Part shown: positions 18,602 through 25,770 of the stretch, piece after piece
How the letters are laid out: every line of letters starts with the position of its first letter
Numbering within the stretch: the stretch's first letter is position 1
Source of the DNA: Actinoplanes lutulentus
Lineage (GTDB): Bacteria; Actinomycetota; Actinomycetes; Mycobacteriales; Micromonosporaceae
Direction: 5' to 3'
Assembly: GCF_003259845.1 (NCBI RefSeq)
Contig: NZ_QLMJ01000022.1
Location: 151,337-215,336 of the forward strand
Length of the DNA: 64,000 bases
The notes under the pieces: generated by a model
What the model was told of the DNA's origin: nothing
The model's database searches: none
What the model saw: the letters and a program-made list of their open reading frames with translations, nothing else
Program-made: the position numbers and the translations under genes

Positions 18602-19006
18602 ATGCTCATCGGCATGACGAATCAGACGTTGTTGCGAAACCGGACCGCCGCCCGAGTGATCACCGTTGGTGCCGGCGCGGCGGGGTGCCTGCTGCTGTGG
18701 GCGGTCAACGGCCGGGACATCACGGTGGTCCAGAACGGGATCGATCAGCAGGTCGGGCCGGTTGCCGTGGTCGTCACCGCGCTGATCGCGGGGCTGGCAG
18801 CCTGGGGTTTGCTCGCGGTTTTGGAGAGGAAGGTGCGACGCCCGGCCCGGGTCTTCCGGATCGTCGCGTCGATCGTGCTGCTGATCTCGCTGGCCGGGCC
18901 GCTGGGCAGCGGGGCGGACACGGTCAGTGTGCTGGCGTTGGCCGGCATGCACCTGACCGTGGGCCTCGCAGCGATCATTGGTTTGCCGGGCCGGCGATTC
19001 TGCTGA
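18602..19006 (+). CDS. Four-helix membrane protein, DUF6069-like
   Basis: A 134-aa protein with four predicted transmembrane helices (VITVGAGAAGCLLLWAV, VAVVVTALIAGLAAWGLLAV, IVASIVLLISLAGPL, LALAGMHLTVGLAAIIGL). ATG 18602 follows GGAG by five nt; ATG 18614 and GTG 18587 are alternatives. The pattern resembles actinobacterial DUF6069 proteins of unknown role. It diverges from the histidine kinase gene. Confidence 0.7.
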   Translation: MLIGMTNQTLLRNRTAARVITVGAGAAGCLLLWAVNGRDITVVQNGIDQQVGPVAVVVTALIAGLAAWGLLAVLERKVRRPARVFRIVASIVLLISLAGPLGSGADTVSVLALAGMHLTVGLAAIIGLPGRRFC

Positions 19007-19043
19007 TAACCGTGGATGGTCATCTTCGGTTACTGTCCGGTAC

Positions 19044-19913
19044 GTGACTACGGCTCTTGTACTCGGCGGCGGTGGCGTGACCGGCGTCGCCTGGCATCTC
19101 GGGGTGCTGTGTGGCCTCCAGCGTTCCGGTGTGTCCCTCGGTGATGCCGACATCATCGTCGGCACGTCCGCGGGTTCGATCGTGGGGACGTTGCTCGCCG
19201 CGGGCGTCGATCTGGAAGCCGCGGTGGCTGAGCAGGAGATTCCGCATGCGTCGGGCTCGGGCGGCGGTCGCACCGCCGCCGCCGCCGCCGCCGGCGGTGG
19301 TGGCGGTGGTGGCGGTGCCGGGCGGGTGCTTGCTGCTTTCGCGGTGCTGGCGGATCCGTCCATTCCGGCGCAGGAGGCCCGGGCTCGGGTGGGTGCGATG
19401 GCCCTGGCCGCGCCGAACCAGGACGAAACGACCTATCTTGCCCGGATGAAGCCGCTGCTGCCGATCCGCGACTGGCCCGACCGGGACCTGCGGATCACGG
19501 TTGTGGACGCCGCCGACGGCCGTGACGTGGTCCTCGACCGGACGTCGGGCGCACCCCTGCTCCAGGCGGTGTCGGCAAGCTGCGCGGTACCGGCCCTGAT
19601 GCCCCCGGTCACGATCGGCGACCGGCGGTACATCGACGGGGGAGTGCGCCTCGGAGCGGGAGCCGACCTGGCCGCCGGTGCCGACCACCTCGTGGTGATC
19701 GCCCCGATGGCGGCGTTCGGCCGGGACCGCATCCTGGCCGAGATGGCCTCGACCGGCGCGGGCAAGACCCTCCTGATCGAGCCGGACGAGGCGGCGATGG
19801 AGGCGTACGGCGCGAACTTCATGGATGCGTCAAAGCGCTCCGACGCGGTGCAGGCAGGCCTCCGCCAGGCCAAGTCCCTGACCGAAGCCGTCCAAGCCGT
19901 CTGGCCCATCTGA
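19044..19913 (+). CDS. Patatin-like phospholipase
   Basis: A 289-aa lipid acyl hydrolase. GTG 19044 puts the glycine-rich oxyanion loop LVLGGGGVTG at the N-terminus as usual; longer reading is possible but not patatin-like. The nucleophile Ser is in GTSAGS (residues about 45-50) and the dyad Asp is in YIDGGVR. Residues about 72-96 are a low-complexity Gly/Ala run encoded by GCC and GGT/GGC triplets, an insertion not needed by the fold. No signal peptide; it is presumably cytoplasmic. Confidence 0.85.
   Translation: MTTALVLGGGGVTGVAWHLGVLCGLQRSGVSLGDADIIVGTSAGSIVGTLLAAGVDLEAAVAEQEIPHASGSGGGRTAAAAAAGGGGGGGGAGRVLAAFAVLADPSIPAQEARARVGAMALAAPNQDETTYLARMKPLLPIRDWPDRDLRITVVDAADGRDVVLDRTSGAPLLQAVSASCAVPALMPPVTIGDRRYIDGGVRLGAGADLAAGADHLVVIAPMAAFGRDRILAEMASTGAGKTLLIEPDEAAMEAYGANFMDASKRSDAVQAGLRQAKSLTEAVQAVWPI
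19270..19318 (+). repeat. Triplet run that is also a 49-bp palindrome
   Basis: A run of (GCC)n followed by (GGT/GGC)n between GCACCGCC (19270) and GGCGGTGC (ends 19318). The two halves are complementary except at a few positions where G-U pairing is possible. It encodes Ala6-Gly8 inside the patatin protein, and suggests replication slippage or hairpin-driven expansion. Confidence 0.7.
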
Positions 19914-20032
19914 CCCTGCCTGCCGGTTAAGGAAAAATTAAAACAGCCTCCCCGAAAAACTGTTATCAAGCGCCGATTCAACGGCCACCTGCACAACCCC
20001 GAAACCCCCTTTCTGAAGTCTTTCCCAAGCGG

Positions 20033-20061
20033 TTGAACACCGCCTCTGACCTGTGCATACT
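20033..20061 (+). promoter_or_regulatory. Predicted sigma-70-type promoter of the CBM6-DUF1996 gene
   Basis: TTGAAC (20033-20038) and CATACT (20056-20061) are separated by 17 nt. The expected transcription start lies about 27 nt before ATG 20095. The preceding 100 nt are unusually AT-rich for this genome. Confidence 0.5.
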
Positions 20062-20094
20062 CCTGTCCGAACATGCCAATACAAAAGGACCGGA

Positions 20095-21591
20095 ATGCGC
20101 ACTGACCCTCAGCACGTCGCACCCGCCAACCCGAAAACTCGCCGCCGCGCCACCCGAGTCGCGCTCGCCGTCACGGTGACCGCGGCCCTCGCGGCCAGCG
20201 GCATCTACATAGCCACCGCGAACGCCGGCGAGACCGGGACCGCGATCCCCGGCGCCCTCCAGGCCGAGGCGTTCTCCGCCCAGTCCGGCGCGCAGACCGA
20301 GAGCACCGGTGACACCGGCGGCGGTACGAACGTCGGCTGGCTGAAGAGCGGCGACTGGCTGCGTTACGACGGCGTGCAGGCCGGCGCCTCGATCGCCGCG
20401 CGGATCGCGTCGGACAACACGGCCGGCGGCACGATCGAGCTGCGTGCCGGCACGCCGACCGGCGCCCTGCTCGCCTCGATTCCGGTCGCGAAGACCGGCG
20501 GCTGGCAGAAGTGGGTGACGGTCACCGCCACCGCCAAGCCGACCACCGGCAAGCAGAACCTCGTCGCGGTGATGAAGAGCAAGGCCACCACCGACTTCGT
20601 CAACATCAACTGGTTCAAACTGTCGCCGGATACCACGAAAAATCCGACAAGCAGCCCGTCCGCAACAAAGTCGGCGACCGCAAAACCGACAACCGCCAGC
20701 CCCACCACAAAGCCCGCGACGAAACCCCCCACCGGCGGCTGGGTGGAAGTCGACCAAACCCTCTGGAAACAACAACTCGCCGACTTCGAAAAACTGAAAC
20801 CGGCACCCATCAAGAACAACCCGGTGAAGGTCCCCGAGTTCCACGTGAACTGCACGATCGCCAAACAATCCCCCGACGACGCGATCGTCTTCCCGAACCT
20901 GCCCGGCGCCTCGCACATGCACACGTTCTTCGGCCCTGACATCATCGGCGCCAGCACCACCACCAAGGACCTCCTGGCCGCGAAATCCACCAGCTGCCAG
21001 ACCAAGGGCGACAACTCCGCGTACTGGATGCCGCAGCTGACCCAGAACGGCAAGCCCGTCCCGCTGAACGGCTTCCGCATCTACTACGGATCCCGGCTCA
21101 AGGACCCGAGTAAAACGAAGATCCTGCCGCCCGGCCTTGTCATGATCGCCGGTGACGCGAAGCGCCAGGAACCCACGCCGAAGAACTCGGGCATCAACCA
21201 GTTCTGGTGCGCCGGCGCCGCCGAAACCGGCCGCAGCGCCGACGGCAACTGGCCGAAATGCGCCACGGGCGGCCGCCTGATCATCTCGATCACGTTCCCG
21301 GACTGCTGGGACGGCAAGCACGTCGATTCGCCCGACCACAAATCGCACGTCGGCCCGACCGGTCCGGACGGCACCTGCGCCAGCGGGAAATTCCCGGTCG
21401 CCATTCCGTCGATCTCGGAACTGTTCACCTACGAGTCCCAGGGCGGCGAAGGCTTCACACTCGCCTCCGGCCTGCCGTCATCGGCCCACATGGACATGAT
21501 GAACGGCTGGGATCCGAAAGTCCTCGGCCCGCTGGTCCGCACCTGCCTGACTCAAGGCGTCAAATGCGGAACAACCCCGACCTTTGACTGA
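20095..21591 (+). CDS. Secreted CBM6-DUF1996 protein
   Basis: ATG 20095 (AAAGGA nine nt upstream) gives 498 aa. A twin-arginine-rich signal region (KTRRRATRVALAVTVTAALA) leads to a CBM6-type beta-sandwich at about 45-165 (LQAEAFSAQSGAQTES, GWLKSGDWLRYDGV, FVNINWFKL). A Thr/Ser/Pro/Lys linker is followed by a DUF1996 domain at about 225-498 with EFHVNCTI, PGASHMHTFFGP, SAYWMPQL and FPDCWDGKHVDSPDHKSHV. DUF1996 proteins of actinomycetes and fungi are secreted, and several are associated with wood or cell-wall carbohydrate; the reaction is not established. The conserved His/Asp clusters suggest metal binding. Confidence 0.85.
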   Translation: MRTDPQHVAPANPKTRRRATRVALAVTVTAALAASGIYIATANAGETGTAIPGALQAEAFSAQSGAQTESTGDTGGGTNVGWLKSGDWLRYDGVQAGASIAARIASDNTAGGTIELRAGTPTGALLASIPVAKTGGWQKWVTVTATAKPTTGKQNLVAVMKSKATTDFVNINWFKLSPDTTKNPTSSPSATKSATAKPTTASPTTKPATKPPTGGWVEVDQTLWKQQLADFEKLKPAPIKNNPVKVPEFHVNCTIAKQSPDDAIVFPNLPGASHMHTFFGPDIIGASTTTKDLLAAKSTSCQTKGDNSAYWMPQLTQNGKPVPLNGFRIYYGSRLKDPSKTKILPPGLVMIAGDAKRQEPTPKNSGINQFWCAGAAETGRSADGNWPKCATGGRLIISITFPDCWDGKHVDSPDHKSHVGPTGPDGTCASGKFPVAIPSISELFTYESQGGEGFTLASGLPSSAHMDMMNGWDPKVLGPLVRTCLTQGVKCGTTPTFD

Positions 21592-21604
21592 CCCACCCTG
21601 ATCG

Positions 21605-21637
21605 AGCCGGTCCCGCTCCGCGGCGGGACCGGCTTTT
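21605..21637 (+). terminator. Rho-independent terminator
   Basis: AGCCGGTCCCGC (21605-21616) and GCGGGACCGGCT (21623-21634) form a perfect 12-bp stem with a six-nt loop, followed by TTTT. It lies 14 nt after the CBM6-DUF1996 stop. Confidence 0.85.
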
Positions 21638-21654
21638 CCCATTCCGGGTACGCG

Positions 21655-22044
21655 CTAAGCGAGCGCCTCGCGTTTGATCTGATCGAACTGGGCATTCATG
21701 GCATCGGCCAGAGCGTGAGCCGCTGACAACGGCCGGACCATCACCATGATGTCGTCGATCAGGCCCGCGTCGTTGACGTGCAGGAAGTCGCACCCGGTGA
21801 CGTCTTTGCCGCCCACGGTGGCCTCGAAAACCAGGGCGTGATCGCCGGCCCCTTCCGCGCCGATCTCGCGTACATAGTGGAAGTTCTCGAAAACGCGCAG
21901 CGCGCCGCGCAGGATGGCCGCGGTGATCGGCTTGCCCGGGTACGGCTGGAAGGCCACCGGACTGGTGAACACGACGTCGTCGGCGAGCAGAGCCTCGATC
22001 GCGGTGGAGTCACGAGCCTCGACCGCTTGACGGAAGGCGTGCAT
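21655..22044 (-). CDS. SnoaL/NTF2-like protein
   Basis: A 129-aa cone-shaped alpha+beta barrel protein starting at ATG 22044 (MHAFRQAVEARDSTAIEALLADDVVFTSP). The sequence shows the family hallmarks: an N-terminal helix pair, VFTSPVAFQPYPG, and curved strands ending in DDIMVMVRPL. Members bind or transform small hydrophobic molecules; the specific activity is unknown. AAGGGGG precedes the start. The upstream region shares a palindromic operator-like site with the divergent Vps62-like gene. Confidence 0.8.
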   Translation of the reverse strand: MHAFRQAVEARDSTAIEALLADDVVFTSPVAFQPYPGKPITAAILRGALRVFENFHYVREIGAEGAGDHALVFEATVGGKDVTGCDFLHVNDAGLIDDIMVMVRPLSAAHALADAMNAQFDQIKREALA

Positions 22045-22055
22045 CCGGCCCCCTT

Positions 22056-22077
22056 GATAGTAAATTTGTTGACTATC
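22056..22077. promoter_or_regulatory. Palindromic operator candidate between divergent genes
   Basis: GATAGT (22056-22061) and ACTATC (22072-22077) are perfect inverted half-sites separated by 10 AT-rich nt. The right half overlaps the predicted -35 box of the rightward promoter, and the left half lies 12 nt upstream of the NTF2-like start. It could repress both genes. Confidence 0.45.
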
Positions 22078-22097
22078 CGACGGCCGGAGAATATGCA
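22069..22097 (+). promoter_or_regulatory. Predicted promoter of the Vps62-like gene
   Basis: TTGACT (22069-22074), a 17-nt spacer and TATGCA (22092-22097) fit a vegetative promoter pointing at the gene at 22168. Confidence 0.5.
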
Positions 22098-22167
22098 CCC
22101 GTGGCGTCGATGTCCAGGGCTCCGGATAACCTCCACCCGTCACTGATCGCCGAAGGGACGAACGGGC

Positions 22168-23919
22168 TTGGGGACTGCGGACGACCTGCGGCTGCTGCGC
22201 GCTTACGAGCCGGTGGCCAGGTTCACCGAGGGCGAGTACTTCTACCCGGTCTCGGTCGAGAGGTATGTGAGCAAGTCCAGCCTGTGGCGTAACGAGCCCG
22301 GAATGAGCCCGGTCTGCACGGTCGAGACCGGCCGTCTGAGCCTGGACAACCTGGCCGAGGCCGGCGGCGGTGAGCAGGGCCTCGGCTTGTCACTGTCGGG
22401 CATCGAGAACGACGAGAAGCTGACCCACATCCCGCTGCGGGACCGCCCGCCGCACCTGGCCCGGGCCAGCCGGCTCGCCTCGGTCGGCCTGACCGCGCGG
22501 CTGGTCGACACGCTCAACCGGTTCTCGCTGCTGTTCCGCGGCAGCGTTCCCGGCGGCAGCGCGGCGCACTCGTTCCTGCTGCAGCGCGACCACCTGGAAC
22601 CGTCGCGGCCGATCTATTACGGACGGGTGCTGCGCGACGAGCCGTGGATCGTCCTGCAGTACTGGTACTTCTACAGCTTCAACAACTGGCGGTCGGCGTT
22701 CGGCGGTGTGAACGAGCACGAGGCCGACTGGGAACAGGTCACCGTCTATGTGGACGCCAGCGCCGAGCCCGGTCCGGACGGCCTGCCGAAGCCGTCCTGG
22801 GTGGTCTTCTCCGCGCACGAGGAGACCGGCGACGACCTGCGGCGACGCTGGGACGACCCGGACCTCAGCGTGGTCGACGGCCGGCATCCGGTGGTCTTCG
22901 TCGGCGCCGGGTCACACTCCGGCGCGTACCTGCCCGGCGACTACCTGATCACGGTACGACCACCGCGGCTGCGGGGCCTCGTCGACGCCCTGCGCTGGTC
23001 GGCCCGGCTGCTCGCGCCCTGGTCGGCCGAGGACCAGCGGACCGTCGGTATCCCGTACGTCGACTACGCGCGCGGCGACGGCCGGGCCATCGGCCCCGGC
23101 CAGGCCGAGGCCTGGCACCCGGTGGTGATCGGCGACGACACCCCGTGGGTACGCGACTTCCGCGGGCTGTGGGGGCGGGACACCCGCGACCGGCTGGGCG
23201 GCGAGCGTGGACCGGCCGGCCCCCGGTACTCCCGGGACGGCAATGTCCGTCAGTCGTGGGCAGATCCGGTCGGCTGGGCGGGGCTCGCCAAAGTCGTACC
23301 CAATCGCGCTGCCGAACGGGAGTACGCCGAGATCCGTACCCAGAAGGACCGGGACCGGCTCGCCGAGCTGGACCAGGAGATCAGCTCTCTGCGTCATGAG
23401 CTGGCGGTCGCCGCGGCGGGCCTGCCCGCCGCGGCGCCGGAGGTACGCGCCCTGGTCGGTGAGGAGCAGAAGCTGCTCCACCTGCGGATGGAACGCACCC
23501 GCCTGGCCGACGACCTGCATCGCACGATCACCGCCGCGACCGTGCCGGACGACCCGCACGCCCACCTGTTGCATCGTCGGCTGCCGATGGCGCCGGCTGC
23601 TGGTTTCCTCGGCCGCGCCCGCTCGTGGTGGGCGGTGCTGAGCACCCCGCTGATCCTGTGGGCGATCGGCGCGGTTGCCTCGCCGCTGAACATTTCCGGT
23701 CAGGAGACCGCCCTCGGGCTGCTGCTGATGCTGCTGATCTTCGAGGGCCTGGTCCGCAAGAAGTTCCTGGCCGTGGTGGTCCGCCTGCTGATCGCGTGCG
23801 TGGCGGTGGTGGGCCTGGTGGTGCTCTACCACGACGGCCGTTACGTGGTGACGTTCGGCTTCTTCGCCGGCGCCCTGCTGGTGCTGCTCGTCAACATCCG
23901 CGAGGCCTGGCGACGATGA
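22168..23919 (+). CDS. Vps62-like protein with C-terminal membrane segments
   Basis: A 583-aa protein beginning at TTG 22168 (GAAGGGA upstream). The central part carries LQYWYFYSFNNWRS, HEADWEQVTVYVD, VVFSAHE and VVFVGAGSHSGAY, motifs like those of the Vps62/DUF946 family, whose biochemical role is unclear. A coiled-coil (about 390-450: RDRLAELDQEISSLRHELAV) is followed by three or four transmembrane helices at the C-terminus. The N-terminal 380 residues are probably cytoplasmic, or exposed on one face. It converges on the chemoreceptor gene with a six-nt gap. Confidence 0.6.
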   Translation: MGTADDLRLLRAYEPVARFTEGEYFYPVSVERYVSKSSLWRNEPGMSPVCTVETGRLSLDNLAEAGGGEQGLGLSLSGIENDEKLTHIPLRDRPPHLARASRLASVGLTARLVDTLNRFSLLFRGSVPGGSAAHSFLLQRDHLEPSRPIYYGRVLRDEPWIVLQYWYFYSFNNWRSAFGGVNEHEADWEQVTVYVDASAEPGPDGLPKPSWVVFSAHEETGDDLRRRWDDPDLSVVDGRHPVVFVGAGSHSGAYLPGDYLITVRPPRLRGLVDALRWSARLLAPWSAEDQRTVGIPYVDYARGDGRAIGPGQAEAWHPVVIGDDTPWVRDFRGLWGRDTRDRLGGERGPAGPRYSRDGNVRQSWADPVGWAGLAKVVPNRAAEREYAEIRTQKDRDRLAELDQEISSLRHELAVAAAGLPAAAPEVRALVGEEQKLLHLRMERTRLADDLHRTITAATVPDDPHAHLLHRRLPMAPAAGFLGRARSWWAVLSTPLILWAIGAVASPLNISGQETALGLLLMLLIFEGLVRKKFLAVVVRLLIACVAVVGLVVLYHDGRYVVTFGFFAGALLVLLVNIREAWRR

Positions 23920-23925
23920 ACCGGC

Positions 23926-25524
23926 TCAGTGCTTGAAGCTGTTGACCAGGGCGGACATGTCGTCGGCGAGCCGGGTCAGGCCGGCCGCCGTCTGCTGGGT
24001 GGTGCGGGCGGCCTCGGCGGTCGAGGCCGCCACCTGAGCCACCGAGGAGACCGTGCCGGCCACGCCGCTGCTGCTGCCGGCCGCCTCCGCGACGGTACGG
24101 CTCATCTCGCCGGTCGTCGCGGTCTGCTCCTCGACCGCTGAGGCGATCGTCGTGGTGTAGTCGCCGATCCGCTGGATGACGTCGCTGATCTCGTGGATGG
24201 CGCTGGCCGCGGCCTCGCTGGAGCCCTGGATCGCGCCGATCCGGGCGGTGATCTCCTCGGTCGCCTTGGCGGTCTGCTGGGCGAGTTCCTTGACCTCGCC
24301 GGCCACGACCGCGAAGCCCTTGCCGAGCTCGCCGGCGCGGGCCGCCTCGATCGTCGCGTTGAGAGCGAGCAGGTTGGTCTGCTCGGCGATGCTGGTGATC
24401 AGCCGGACCACGTCGCTGATCTCGGCGCTGGCCGCGCCCAGCTCGGCCACCTGCTCGTTCGTGCGGTTCGCGACAGCCAGGCCCTGCTGGGCCACCTCGG
24501 CGGCCTGCGCGGCGTTCGAGGCGATCTCGCTGATCGACGCGGACATCTGCTCCGCGCCGGCGGCGATCGACTGGACGCCGGAGCTGACCTCCTCGGACGA
24601 GGCGGTGGCGTCGCCGGCCCGCTGCGCCACGTCAGCGGCGTCGGCCTCGAGGCGAGTGCTGATCGTCGTCAGCTGCGCGGCCTCGCCGGAGAGCGCGACG
24701 GCGGCCTTGCCCATCTTTCCGCCGATCGTCTCGCGCAGGCAGGCGCTGGCGGCGTTGAGGGAGGCGGCCATCACCGCCAGCTCGTCGGTGGTGTGCACCG
24801 GGGCGGTGGCGGTCAGGTCGCCGTTCTCCAGTGCTTTCAGCGCGTCGGTGACTTCGTGAACCGGTCCGGCGATCCGCCTGGCCAGCACGAATCCGGCGAC
24901 GGCCATCGCGAGCAGCAGCGCGCCGCAGCCGAGGACGATCACGGCCTGTGCCCTGGTCGCGGAATCGCTGGCGGCCTGGTTGCGGCTTTGCAGCAGGGTC
25001 ACCTCGGCGGCCTGCATGTCATCGAGGACGGTACGGATCTGGTCCATGACCGCCTTGCCGGAGCCGCCCAGCACCACTTTCAGGGCCGCCGGGAAGCCAC
25101 CGGCCCCGCCGCGCAGGTCGATGGTCTCCTGGAGTTCGGCGAGCTTCGCCTCGATCAACGGTTGCAGCGTGTCGAGCCGTTCCTGCTGCTGCGCGTTGTC
25201 GGCGGTCAGCGAGCGCAGGGCCGTCTGCTCGGTGGCGAGGTCGGTCTTGGCCTGCGTGAACGGGTCGAGATAACTGTCCACGCCGGTGATCAGATAACCG
25301 CGCTGGCCGGTCTCGGCGTCCTTGAGGCTGCCGGAGAGCATCGCCATCTGCGCGAGCACCTGATAGGTGTGATCCACTCGGTCGGCGGTGTCCTCCAGCG
25401 AGCTCACCGACCGGTACCCGGTGAAGCCGATGAGGACGAGGCCGAGGCCCGCGGCGACGAGGACCGCCGAGATCTTGCGGCTCAGTGTCCAGCGCAGCGG
25501 CGGTGCCGTGGTGGAAGCGGTCAT
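23926..25524 (-). CDS. Methyl-accepting chemotaxis protein with CHASE3 sensor
   Basis: A 532-aa receptor. TM1 (SAVLVAAGLGLVLIGFTGYR) is followed by a periplasmic CHASE3-type four-helix domain (about 35-185: QRGYLITGVDSYLDPF is diagnostic), then TM2, a HAMP domain (ARRIAGPVHEVTDALKALEN) and a long cytoplasmic signalling coiled-coil. The hairpin tip has EQTNLLALNATIEAARAGEL and GKGFAVVAGEVKELAQQT. No CheA, CheW or flagellar genes are in the window. Partner functions must be elsewhere, which is notable for an actinomycete and fits motile-spore genera. Confidence 0.93.
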   Translation of the reverse strand: MTASTTAPPLRWTLSRKISAVLVAAGLGLVLIGFTGYRSVSSLEDTADRVDHTYQVLAQMAMLSGSLKDAETGQRGYLITGVDSYLDPFTQAKTDLATEQTALRSLTADNAQQQERLDTLQPLIEAKLAELQETIDLRGGAGGFPAALKVVLGGSGKAVMDQIRTVLDDMQAAEVTLLQSRNQAASDSATRAQAVIVLGCGALLLAMAVAGFVLARRIAGPVHEVTDALKALENGDLTATAPVHTTDELAVMAASLNAASACLRETIGGKMGKAAVALSGEAAQLTTISTRLEADAADVAQRAGDATASSEEVSSGVQSIAAGAEQMSASISEIASNAAQAAEVAQQGLAVANRTNEQVAELGAASAEISDVVRLITSIAEQTNLLALNATIEAARAGELGKGFAVVAGEVKELAQQTAKATEEITARIGAIQGSSEAAASAIHEISDVIQRIGDYTTTIASAVEEQTATTGEMSRTVAEAAGSSSGVAGTVSSVAQVAASTAEAARTTQQTAAGLTRLADDMSALVNSFKH

Positions 25525-25695
25525 CGTTGACAGCCCCTGTCAGATCGCGGGCGGGATGCAGCCGACCTCGTCCTCTTCGACGCGAGGATCGAACCTTTGA
25601 GCCCGGGGAAGGCATCTGGCCCACCAGGGTCATGATCGATGTGTCTTCGTAAGTTTCGGAGCCGCAGCTCAATGCGTTCGCCTGCGAACGACTCC

Positions 25696-25724
25696 TTGAC
25701 GCCATAGATCGGCGGCTATATGTT
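25696..25724 (+). promoter_or_regulatory. Predicted promoter of the GH115 operon
   Basis: TTGACG (25696-25701), a 17-nt spacer and TATGTT (25719-25724). Expected transcription start is near 25731, leaving a 40-nt leader that contains the palindrome at 25748. A CGTTCG/CGAACG inverted repeat (25675-25690) lies just upstream. Confidence 0.5.
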
Positions 25725-25747
25725 GCGGGCGTCCTCGCGAAACATTC

Positions 25748-25760
25748 CCGAAACTTTCGG
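25748..25760. promoter_or_regulatory. CCGAAACTTTCGG palindrome over the GH115 ribosome-binding site
   Basis: A perfect 13-bp palindrome (one central base) in the leader of the GH115 gene. Its right end overlaps the GGAGG Shine-Dalgarno (25759-25763). CGAA-N-TTCG and GAAACTTTC motifs are described upstream of xylan-utilisation genes in streptomycetes and bound by LacI/ROK-type repressors; GH115 enzymes act on xylan. A related half-site AAGTTTCGG occurs at about 25651. Confidence 0.6.
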
Positions 25761-25770
25761 AGGCGTACAC

